A DNA stretch of 22,372 nt, taken from positions 1-22,372 of IMG/VR virus record IMGVR_UViG_3300030060_000955. One strand, 5' to 3'. Every line of letters starts with the position of its first letter. Within the stretch, counting starts at the first letter, position 1. The notes beneath the pieces were generated by a model. That model searched no databases. It saw only the letters and a program-made list of their open reading frames with translations, and was not told the origin of the DNA. The position numbers were made by a program, and so were the translations under genes. Positions 14,802-21,677 of this stretch are shown here, in pieces. This stretch comes from a virus.

Positions 14802-17800
14802 CTAAACTTCCTCTAATTTAAACTTGTATTGTTTGCCTGTTTTTCTATTTATAATAAATAAATCTTCAGCACCCTCTTGAATTGTCCAAGAGCCTTTAGT
14901 GTTGTCTACTTCGTTAGCATCGCCTTGTTCATTAGATAACTGTAAGTCATTGGTATAAATGTTTCTCCAACGAGTTGCTGTAGCTCCTAAGTCGTAAGTA
15001 TTGTTTGCACCCGGAAGTAAGTGTCCGTTGTTATCAAGAACAAGTCTTTCTGTTCCAGCAGTATCAAATCTAATTTTATCCTCATCACTGCTTTCTTCTA
15101 CTTGAATTTTTGTATCACCATCAGCATCAGATGTAGCTCCTCCACCTCCAGCATCCTCCCAAGCTACTCCACTTCCTGTTGAAGTAAGCACTTGTCCGTC
15201 TGAACCTTGAGCACCATTAACTTTAAAGTTTTCACCGTCTATAGTTGTTGCATCAACTAGCCCTGCTACAGTTACTGTGTTAGCAGTTAAAGTTATTAAG
15301 TCTGTATCAGATGTATGACCAATAGTAGTACCATTAATAATTACATTATCAACTGTAAGAGTTGTAAGTGTACCAAGACTTGTAATGTTTGATTGTGCTG
15401 CACCTGTTACTGTTGCTGCAGTTCCTGATACATTACCTGTTACATTTGCTATAAGTGTACCGACTGCGTATCCTGTTGCTCCTGTATTAACTGTAGTACT
15501 TGGTGCTGTTTGAGAATCTACAAATAATGCAAATGTATTATCAGTAGATGCATCAAAATACAAACCAGCATATTTAGTTGTGCTAGATTCTACATATTTA
15601 CCATAGAACCCAAAGTCTGTAGAGTTACCACTGTTATTTTGTGATAGAGCTTGGAAGTTAGAATTAGATAGTAACGAACCTGTTTGTGTTGTACTACCTG
15701 TGACTACTAAGTTTCCACTAACTGTTAAGTCGTTAGCAATGGTTACATCGTTAGATAGTTTATCACCTGTAACTTGGTCGTTTGCAATATGAGCTGTATC
15801 AATACTACCGTCTGCTATTTGAGCAGAATCAATCGCATCGTCTGCTATCATAGAATTTACAATAACATCACTACCAATTACAAAGTCTAATGTATTATCA
15901 CTATCATCATAAGTTACTGCTATTCCAGTTTCTGTGTTTGAACTAACCATAGCACCAACTGTATCTGAAATAGTTTCAGCAAGTGTTGTACCATTAACTG
16001 TTATAGCATCAGCTTCAAGTGTACCATCAATATCAACATTACCTGAAATATCTAAAGTAGCAGCAGTTAAAGAACCTCCAATAGTTAAATTACCTGAACT
16101 AGGATTATAAGTAAATCCTGTATCAGTTTCTAATCCTTGACTTCCAGTAGCACCATCAACAAACACAGGGAATATAGTTTCGTCTGTACTGTTATTAGCT
16201 GATACTGTTACAGAAGTTGCAACTGCTGCTGTACCTGTAATATCACTTGAAGTTAAAGCAATTGTACCTGTTGTCGCTGGTAAAGTTGCTGTAATATTAC
16301 CACTAAATGCTGAGTGAGCAGGTGCTTGTAATCTTGCATAGTGAGCATTAGATGATTCACAATAAAAATCTATATATGATTGTGTACCACCATTTTTAAT
16401 TGCTATAGCACCTTGAGATATAGAAACACCATTTGTAGAACCACCAGAAATATCTAATGTTCCTGCAACATCTCCGTTACCTGAAATATCTAATGTAGCA
16501 GCATCAAGTTCTCCAGAGATTGTGATGTTTCTACCACCAGTAATATCTTTATTAGAGTCTGTAATAATAGCTTTACTTGCTATAACTGTACCATTTGTGA
16601 TACCATCAATAAGATTTATATCTGCTGCACTTGCTGTTACACCATCAAGAATGTTTAACTCTGCAGCAGTACTTGTAACACCGTCAAGGATATTAAGTTC
16701 TGCAGCAGTAGACGTTACACCATCTAAAATATTTAGTTCGGCTGCTGTTGATGTAACTGCTGTACTGTTAATAGATAAAGCATCTGTTTCTAGTGTTCCG
16801 TCTATATCTACATTTCCAGATATATCTAAACTAGGAGCAACAATTTCATGTGAAAATACAAAGTTATCATTAGAAGCACTCCAAGCTATTGATGCATCGT
16901 TTGAAGCATCTACTGCATCTTGTATAGTAATACCAGCACCATCTGCTGAAGCTGATGTATCTCCTGAACCTTTGTTAAGTGTTATATTTTTGTCTTCAAC
17001 ATCTAACGTTGCTGTAGATAAAGTAGTTGTACTACCGTTTACTGTTAAGTTTCCTGTAACTGTAACATTACCACCAACTGCTAAGTTACTAGCCATGTCA
17101 ACAGCACCATCAATATCTACAACATCAAGGTTTGTAGTTCCGTCTACATCAATATCACCGCTTACATCTAAAGAACCTGCATCAAGTTCACCTGTAAGTG
17201 TAATGTTTCTAAAGCTTCCAATGTCTTTATTAGAATCTACTACAACTGCTTTAGAAGCTGCTACAGTTCCTGCAGTAACTCCATCAATTGTTTCTAATTC
17301 TGCTTCAGATATATCAGCACTACCAATAACAAAGCTTGTACCTGTAATAGCTGTACCTGTAATTGCAGCAGCACTAGAGCCACCAATTATAGCACCATCA
17401 ACTGTACCACCATTAATGTCTGCAGTATCAGCTACCAAGCTGTCAATGTTTGCAGTACCATCAATAAATAAGTTTCTCCATTGTTGAGTAGAGCTTCCTA
17501 AATCATAAGTATCATCATCGTCTGGTATAATATTAGAATCAACATCAGCACCAAATACAACATTGTCAGTAGCTGCATCACCCATTGTGATTGTACCACC
17601 ATTAAAAGTTGTTGTACCTGTAACTGTAAGATTACCGCCTATACCAACATTGCCAGTAGTAGTAATAGAATCTATGTATGCATCTTTAAAATATAAAGAA
17701 CTGGTACCTATATCAATATCACTATCTGTAACAGGTACAATAGCACCATCGGCTATGTATAACTGTTGTACTGGACTACTAGATACTTGTACATAAAACT

Positions 17801-18023
17801 CAATGTAGTTATTTGTTGTATCAATTAATACTTTGTTATTGGGAGCTGTTTCTCCTGCATCTCCAATCAATCCTATAACTGGACCTTCAGCAGTAGTACC
17901 GTCATGTTTATGACCACCTGTATTGCTAAATGCACTTAAAAGTTGATTGTATTCATCATTAAATAGTGCAGCAGTTATCGTGTCTCCATCTACGAATGAA
18001 CTCTGTCTTATGTAACCTGCCAT
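14802..18023 (-). CDS. Repeat-rich tail fibre protein
   Basis: A 1073-residue fibrous protein rich in Thr, Ser, Asp and Gly. Residues 1-60 look like a virion-anchoring head (DGDTITAALFNDEYNQLLSAF, then GGHKHDGT). The shaft contains many short beta-helix-like repeats: LDISGNVDIDGTLE units, NLTVTGTTTF-type units, three exact copies of a TSTAAELNILDGV unit at residues 424-462, and DSAQIADGSIDTAHIAND at about 730-750. YDLG...WRN modules occur at about 102-120, 172-190 and 1009-1024. The C-terminal 65 residues form a distinct domain ending TGKQYKFKLEEV. An AGGAGAT Shine-Dalgarno sequence at the end of the nozzle gene supports the start. It is expected to form trimeric fibres that reach the host surface. 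The genes downstream encode likely tip or adaptor partners. Confidence 0.85.
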   Translation of the reverse strand: MAGYIRQSSFVDGDTITAALFNDEYNQLLSAFSNTGGHKHDGTTAEGPVIGLIGDAGETAPNNKVLIDTTNNYIEFYVQVSSSPVQQLYIADGAIVPVTDSDIDIGTSSLYFKDAYIDSITTTGNVGIGGNLTVTGTTTFNGGTITMGDAATDNVVFGADVDSNIIPDDDDTYDLGSSTQQWRNLFIDGTANIDSLVADTADINGGTVDGAIIGGSSAAAITGTAITGTSFVIGSADISEAELETIDGVTAGTVAASKAVVVDSNKDIGSFRNITLTGELDAGSLDVSGDIDVDGTTNLDVVDIDGAVDMASNLAVGGNVTVTGNLTVNGSTTTLSTATLDVEDKNITLNKGSGDTSASADGAGITIQDAVDASNDASIAWSASNDNFVFSHEIVAPSLDISGNVDIDGTLETDALSINSTAVTSTAAELNILDGVTSTAAELNILDGVTSTAAELNILDGVTASAADINLIDGITNGTVIASKAIITDSNKDITGGRNITISGELDAATLDISGNGDVAGTLDISGGSTNGVSISQGAIAIKNGGTQSYIDFYCESSNAHYARLQAPAHSAFSGNITATLPATTGTIALTSSDITGTAAVATSVTVSANNSTDETIFPVFVDGATGSQGLETDTGFTYNPSSGNLTIGGSLTAATLDISGNVDIDGTLEADAITVNGTTLAETISDTVGAMVSSNTETGIAVTYDDSDNTLDFVIGSDVIVNSMIADDAIDSAQIADGSIDTAHIANDQVTGDKLSNDVTIANDLTVSGNLVVTGSTTQTGSLLSNSNFQALSQNNSGNSTDFGFYGKYVESSTTKYAGLYFDASTDNTFALFVDSQTAPSTTVNTGATGYAVGTLIANVTGNVSGTAATVTGAAQSNITSLGTLTTLTVDNVIINGTTIGHTSDTDLITLTANTVTVAGLVDATTIDGENFKVNGAQGSDGQVLTSTGSGVAWEDAGGGGATSDADGDTKIQVEESSDEDKIRFDTAGTERLVLDNNGHLLPGANNTYDLGATATRWRNIYTNDLQLSNEQGDANEVDNTKGSWTIQEGAEDLFIINRKTGKQYKFKLEEV
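16599..16754 (-). repeat. 39-base tandem repeat in the fibre gene (three exact at protein level plus one degenerate)
   Basis: Three consecutive 39-base units (16716-16754, 16677-16715, 16638-16676) each encode TSTAAELNILDGV, followed by a degenerate fourth unit (TASAADINLIDGI). The protein copies are identical but the DNA copies differ at most synonymous positions: between the first two, 10 of 13 codons differ. Confidence 0.9.
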
Positions 18024-18027
18024 TTGT

Positions 18028-19638
18028 TTATCTCCTACCTGAAGGTATAAAATCTATATATAAACCATTTATTATATATGGTGCTTTTGTATCGTCTGAA
18101 ATTACTGTAAAATTATTACTTGTTCCACTTCCTTGTAATGGTATTCTTATCATTGGGGCTGCTGTACCTCCAAATACCGTTGCATTAAAAACAGCTTCTG
18201 CAAATATTGCAGGTGGATTAACTGTTCCAAAAGAAAAGTCACTTGCTGGTTGTGGAATATCTTGACTATTAAAATCATATTTAACTTGAAGTGCTGGAGT
18301 TACAATTCCTTCTGCTCTAACAGATACTCTAACATAGTGTAAAGTTTTTAAAGTTCCTAAGTCTCCATAGTCATAGTCTGGTGTGGCATATCTAGCAAGT
18401 ATGTTAGACCCATTAAAGTCGTTACCTGAATCGTGTACAAGCACATAGCCATCAGTATCACCGTGAAAATATTTTTCAACACCATTGTTATCAAACCCAG
18501 CTCCTATACTGGTTACTTCTATTCCTCTTGTTTCTGACCACTCAAATCCGTTTGGTCTAAGTGTTCCTATAATTCCTTGTTGTTGTGCATTAATAACACT
18601 TGTATCAGTATAAAATAATCTGTACTGAGACTTTTCTCTAATAACGGTACTTGAAATTACATACTTATCAATGTTTTCTGCTAACTGTGTAATAATTGGT
18701 TGGATAGCTTTACTAACTGTACCCAACTCAACGTCTCCAATCCTTGCAGTACCAGCAACTGTTCTTAGTCCATCTGGTGCTAAAAAGATAAGGTCACCAC
18801 CTATTTCTTGGATGCTGTAGCCTGATAGACAACCAATGTTCTTTGCTACTGGAACTACCACCGGTGTACCGTTTATATCTTGTAGCTTAAATATACTGTT
18901 TCTACAAAATATAAAAAGTTCTTGACGGAAACTTCTAATACCTACTATCTGGTCTGATAAGGTTATTGAACCTGAACCACCACCACTAAAACTTGTCGGG
19001 TCTAATAAAGAACTATAGAATACTGTACTTAAATTATCTTCAACACCTGCTGCAACTAAACGCTTGTCATGTATTGTTACATGTTGAGCTTTCTTGGTAG
19101 ATGAATGTGTTGGGTCTATTGTTCCTGAAAAAAAAGTTCTAGTGTTAATGTTAGCACCAGTACCTTCCATTCTAAAATAATATATTAAATTATTTGCATC
19201 AGCAATCATTAACATACCATAATCGTATGTTGGTCCTTCAAACAACGCAAAACTTACTTGTCCTTGCGATGTTCTTGATAGTGTACTACGTCCTGTAAAA
19301 GTTGAGTAATTATCTCCACCAGAATCTACTGAACTTCTACTAACGTTTAACCAACTTGTACCATCTTGACTAAAAAATATTCCTGTCGATGCACAAGCTA
19401 TAACTCCATCACCGTAAGGTATAACTCCAAGAATAGTATCAGCACTACCACTTACTAACGCAGCACTACCAGCCCCTAATCTACTATAACCATTGACACG
19501 TCTATAACCACCTTTAACAGATACTTCAAAGTTTCTAAGTTCTGTAGCTACACCCGGAGTTTTAAGTAAGTCAATCTGATTAGAAGCTTTGACTAAACCA
19601 CCAGCAGATGCAACTGTATAAGGTTGTGATGCTGCCAT
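18028..19638 (-). CDS. Tail nozzle protein-like (T7 gp12 / tail tubular protein B type)
   Basis: A 536-residue beta-rich protein. Its N-terminus reads ASAGGLVKASNQIDLLKTP followed by ATELRNFEVSVKGGYRRVNG, a start typical of gp12-like nozzle or tail-hub proteins that present a beta-propeller body. The middle has repeated blade-like strands, for example VIPYGDGVIACASTGIFFS, YGMLMIADANNLIYYFR and KYFHGDTDGYVLVHDSG. The C-terminal region after about residue 430 is a separate beta domain. It is shorter than T7 gp12. It lies 3 bases after the adaptor gene and 4 bases before the fibre gene, so the three are surely co-expressed. The ring it forms would sit below the adaptor and hold the fibres. Assignment rests on context and recalled family resemblance; P22 gp10-like tail hub is the main alternative. 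Confidence 0.72.
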   Translation of the reverse strand: MAASQPYTVASAGGLVKASNQIDLLKTPGVATELRNFEVSVKGGYRRVNGYSRLGAGSAALVSGSADTILGVIPYGDGVIACASTGIFFSQDGTSWLNVSRSSVDSGGDNYSTFTGRSTLSRTSQGQVSFALFEGPTYDYGMLMIADANNLIYYFRMEGTGANINTRTFFSGTIDPTHSSTKKAQHVTIHDKRLVAAGVEDNLSTVFYSSLLDPTSFSGGGSGSITLSDQIVGIRSFRQELFIFCRNSIFKLQDINGTPVVVPVAKNIGCLSGYSIQEIGGDLIFLAPDGLRTVAGTARIGDVELGTVSKAIQPIITQLAENIDKYVISSTVIREKSQYRLFYTDTSVINAQQQGIIGTLRPNGFEWSETRGIEVTSIGAGFDNNGVEKYFHGDTDGYVLVHDSGNDFNGSNILARYATPDYDYGDLGTLKTLHYVRVSVRAEGIVTPALQVKYDFNSQDIPQPASDFSFGTVNPPAIFAEAVFNATVFGGTAAPMIRIPLQGSGTSNNFTVISDDTKAPYIINGLYIDFIPSGRR

Positions 19639-19641
19639 AAA

Positions 19642-20409
19642 TTAAAAGTACTTTCTATCGTCTGTCATAGTACGAGGAGTAGGATTAATCAAATTAGATT
19701 TCATGCTCCTCAATGCTTTCTTGTAATCGTCCATAGCAAACGCTGCTTGTTGTGGAGATTCTTTGAACTGCCATACATAATATCTTGTTCTAGCAGTTAT
19801 GACATTCGTGTATTGTTCGGGAAATACAACTGTATCTCCATGAGCTGAAAGCTTTGTAGGCTTTTCAAACGCATAGAAATGTACATTGTAAACTTTATCA
19901 GGGATTGGACTTAAACCAAACTTCCTGCCATCTGGTGATTTAATAACCCTACAAGGCTCACCATATGATTGTGACCCTGCATCATCTGCATTTTCACTGT
20001 CTCTATAATATCGTTTCCAATCAGCTAAGTTTAAAAACTGTAATCCTCTTGAGACAAAAGGAGCTGATTCACCACTCACGTTAATGGTGGTTAAATAAAA
20101 ATCATCCCAATCTATCGAAGCGTAATCATCTTTAACACTTGAGCTACTTGATTTTAACTCGTACCATCTAGTACCAGCTACTGTAGCTACGGTTACGTTT
20201 CCATAGAAGGGGTCAGTTTCACCACTTTGACCTACTGTAAAAAATGGTAACTGTGGTTCTTCATTTGCTATATCAAATATAGACTTGTTGATGGCATCCT
20301 TAGTAAACTGCTGAAGTCCTACAGCACTTGAAAAGTTTGCAGACGTAAGAGGTATCTCATTGAGTTCTCTTAGTACTTCGTTAGTTAAATCTAAATATGT
20401 TGTTGCCAT
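19642..20409 (-). CDS. Tail tubular protein A-like head-tail adaptor (T7 gp11 type)
   Basis: This 255-residue protein has the size and layout of the gp11-like tail tubular protein A family of podoviruses, which forms a ring between portal and nozzle. It begins TYLDLTNEVLRELNEIPLTS, continues with a helix containing LQQFTKDAINKSIFDI, and has a central beta region with a WYELKSSS segment. The C-terminal helix carries QQAAFAMDDYKKALRSMKSN and ends in MTDDRKYF; both ends are features I associate with this family in marine phages. It comes just before the nozzle-like gene, the same order as T7 genes 11 and 12. Translation appears coupled to the upstream 48-residue gene. No anomaly is seen, and the length is close to that of related adaptors. 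Confidence 0.8.
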   Translation of the reverse strand: MATTYLDLTNEVLRELNEIPLTSANFSSAVGLQQFTKDAINKSIFDIANEEPQLPFFTVGQSGETDPFYGNVTVATVAGTRWYELKSSSSSVKDDYASIDWDDFYLTTINVSGESAPFVSRGLQFLNLADWKRYYRDSENADDAGSQSYGEPCRVIKSPDGRKFGLSPIPDKVYNVHFYAFEKPTKLSAHGDTVVFPEQYTNVITARTRYYVWQFKESPQQAAFAMDDYKKALRSMKSNLINPTPRTMTDDRKYF

Positions 20410-20555
20410 TATTTTTTATGAACCTTTTGAATTGGAAAGTTTGCTTCTAAAGTAGCACCTTTATGCTTGACAAACTTGCCAGTGTGTTTCATTAATTTAT
20501 AACTACCATTTTTCTGTTTCATCCAATGGTGTCCTTTTGGAGCTTTAACTTTCAT
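20409..20555 (-). CDS. Small basic hypothetical protein (48 aa)
   Basis: A 48-residue, Lys/His-rich protein read directly from the sequence (start MKVKAPKGHHWMKQKNG). It follows the 110-residue gene after 3 bases, and its TAA stop overlaps the ATG of the tail adaptor gene (TAATG). It contains two similar short segments, one reading HHWMKQKNGSYKLMKH and one reading GKFVKHKGATLEANF, with six His in total. I have a recollection of similar short proteins next to tail adaptor genes in marine phages, which I cannot verify here. There is no membrane segment or signal peptide. Function unknown; the coupling to the adaptor gene suggests a role in tail or neck assembly, or simply a requirement for equal expression. 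Confidence 0.65.
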   Translation of the reverse strand: MKVKAPKGHHWMKQKNGSYKLMKHTGKFVKHKGATLEANFPIQKVHKK

Positions 20556-20558
20556 GTT

Positions 20559-20891
20559 TTAAAGTTCTTTTGCTGATGGCATTTCACCATTGCTATAATG
20601 AGGTTGTCCACCTTTGTTATACATTAAACGACCACCTGTATTTTTTTTAGTTCTTTGCATACCACCATATCTATTTGGTTTTCTGCCTATCATTGATTCA
20701 CCGTCAGCTATTTTTTTAGACATTTTAATTTCATTAATAATTTTTCTTCTAAGCTGTTTATCATTTAAACCTACAGCTTGTTCAGTACCGCTTAACTTTT
20801 TTACCATATTATTAACATATTCTTCAGAAATTTTTCCACTGGGCATTAAACCCTTCATTCCTTTATAACTTCTTTTTGGTTGAGTTTCCAT
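20559..20891 (-). CDS. Basic hypothetical protein with GG-rich C-terminus (110 aa)
   Basis: A strongly basic protein of 110 residues. Residues 20-62 look helical with many Lys and Ile (NDKQLRRKIINEIKMSKK), followed by a Gly/Asn/Arg-rich, probably disordered tail that contains GGRLMYNKGG at residues 86-95. A similar GG-x-x-x-Y-x-x-G motif occurs near the N-terminus of the 742-residue protein of this operon. Translation probably couples to the 54-residue protein upstream through a TAATG overlap; a separate Shine-Dalgarno sequence is weak. I do not recognise a characterised family. A DNA-binding or virion-packaged basic protein would suit the charge and position, but this is inference only. Confidence 0.7.
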   Translation of the reverse strand: METQPKRSYKGMKGLMPSGKISEEYVNNMVKKLSGTEQAVGLNDKQLRRKIINEIKMSKKIADGESMIGRKPNRYGGMQRTKKNTGGRLMYNKGGQPHYSNGEMPSAKEL

Positions 20892-21055
20892 TACTTCTTT
20901 TCCCCAATTGTTTTGATTTTATCTTGTTGATAATTCACTGTTAAACTTTCGTTGTATCCTGCCATGTCTTTACACATCTCTTCTTTCTCTTCGATAGAGT
21001 TATAATCAGATATGTTTCCACTTGGTTTTGGATTTCCTGTTAATCTTTCTTCCAT
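20891..21055 (-). CDS. Small hypothetical protein (54 aa)
   Basis: A short open frame found by reading the gap between the decoration gene and the next gene. It encodes 54 residues (MEERLTGNPKPSGNISD at the start), is charged, rich in Glu, Lys and Asn, and has no membrane segment. An AAAGGA Shine-Dalgarno sequence lies about 6 bases before the ATG. Its TAA stop overlaps the ATG of the next gene (TAATG), the typical arrangement of translationally coupled phage genes; this and the ribosome site are the main evidence that it is real. I do not recognise a family. Its location between head and tail genes suggests a small head or assembly protein, but nothing in the sequence shows a function. Confidence 0.65.
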   Translation of the reverse strand: MEERLTGNPKPSGNISDYNSIEEKEEMCKDMAGYNESLTVNYQQDKIKTIGEKK

Positions 21056-21067
21056 TTTTATTCCTTT

Positions 21068-21095
21068 AAAAGTGGAGGAGTCCGGAAACTCCCCC
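21068..21095 (-). terminator. Probable weaker terminator after the decoration gene
   Basis: On the minus strand a GGAGT/ACTCC stem with a TTCCGG loop, extended by two G-C pairs across a mismatch, is followed by CACTTTT. The stem sequence is nearly the same as in the hairpin at 21638-21668, but the T-run is only four bases long, so it is likely to be leaky. The Shine-Dalgarno sequence of the next gene (AAAGGA) follows at once. Confidence 0.6.
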
Positions 21096-21130
21096 GTTAG
21101 ACTGTTTCGTCAATACCTTAAAACTGTATA

Positions 21131-21607
21131 TTAACCCGCTTGAGTTGTTGTAATACCGTCTTGGACTTTACATTGTCCATCAAGATACCAGTTAGTGCCA
21201 TCAGACCATACATGAATAAAATCTCCATGTACTGCCTTGTTAGCTACAAATGAGACTGTATCTGCATCTGTAACAGTTGCTACACTTCCTGCTGCATCTT
21301 CCGGAGAAGATACGTTACCCACAATGATATTAGCACTAGATGCTGTAACTACGGTATGTGTACCAGTAGGTTCTGTTGCTCCAATGTAAAACCAGTACTC
21401 TAATCCTGCTGCTGGAGTAGGTAGAGTTTGAATTTTAGCTGCTGCTACATTTAAAACATAACGAGTGCCTGATTCTGCTGCGGTAATTGTATTTGCTGCG
21501 GTAATTGCTTCAGTGTCTGAAGGTTTCTGGACCTTAGTCGCTAACTCACGAACATCATTTGTTCTTGCTGAGTTTCGACCAGTGTCTCTTATATTTACTA
21601 TTGCCAT
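21131..21607 (-). CDS. Putative capsid decoration protein
   Basis: This 158-residue protein is rich in Ala, Thr and Val and looks all-beta. Residues 1-35 are polar; the remainder alternates hydrophobic residues and ends in a segment reading GDFIHVWSDGTNWYLDGQC, a beta-hairpin type sequence I associate with small structural proteins of marine phages. There is no signal peptide or membrane segment. The start is supported by a GAGGT Shine-Dalgarno sequence about 8 bases upstream. It sits directly downstream of the major capsid gene and is flanked by hairpins on both sides, so its dosage is probably set separately. Position and size suggest a head decoration or stabilisation protein; that role is inferred from context, not from a recognised motif. 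It could instead be a head fibre or another minor virion protein. Confidence 0.55.
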   Translation of the reverse strand: MAIVNIRDTGRNSARTNDVRELATKVQKPSDTEAITAANTITAAESGTRYVLNVAAAKIQTLPTPAAGLEYWFYIGATEPTGTHTVVTASSANIIVGNVSSPEDAAGSVATVTDADTVSFVANKAVHGDFIHVWSDGTNWYLDGQCKVQDGITTTQAG

Positions 21608-21637
21608 ATTATTTACCTCGTGTAAAATTTATGCGTT

Positions 21638-21668
21638 AAAAAAAGAGGAGGAGTCCGAAGACTCCCCC
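21638..21668 (-). terminator. Rho-independent terminator after the capsid gene
   Basis: On the minus strand a GC-rich stem GGAGTC-TTCG-GACTCC, extended by two more G-C pairs across one mismatch, is followed by CTC and a run of seven T. The TTCG tetraloop is an especially stable loop. It lies in the 70-base gap between the capsid gene and the next gene, where partial termination would give excess capsid transcript over downstream transcripts. Confidence 0.85.
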
Positions 21669-21677
21669 AAGTTGACA

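Noticed and set aside
16522-17487. Plus-strand open frame of 321 codons
   Set aside because: It lies wholly antisense to the repeat-rich fibre gene; its Ser/Val/Pro-rich low-complexity content mirrors the Thr/Asp repeats of that gene, and every other gene is on the minus strand.
21608-21640. Promoter for the decoration gene
   Set aside because: A CATAAAT-like -10 element is present, but any -35 would fall in the terminator stem and AT-rich DNA gives such matches by chance.
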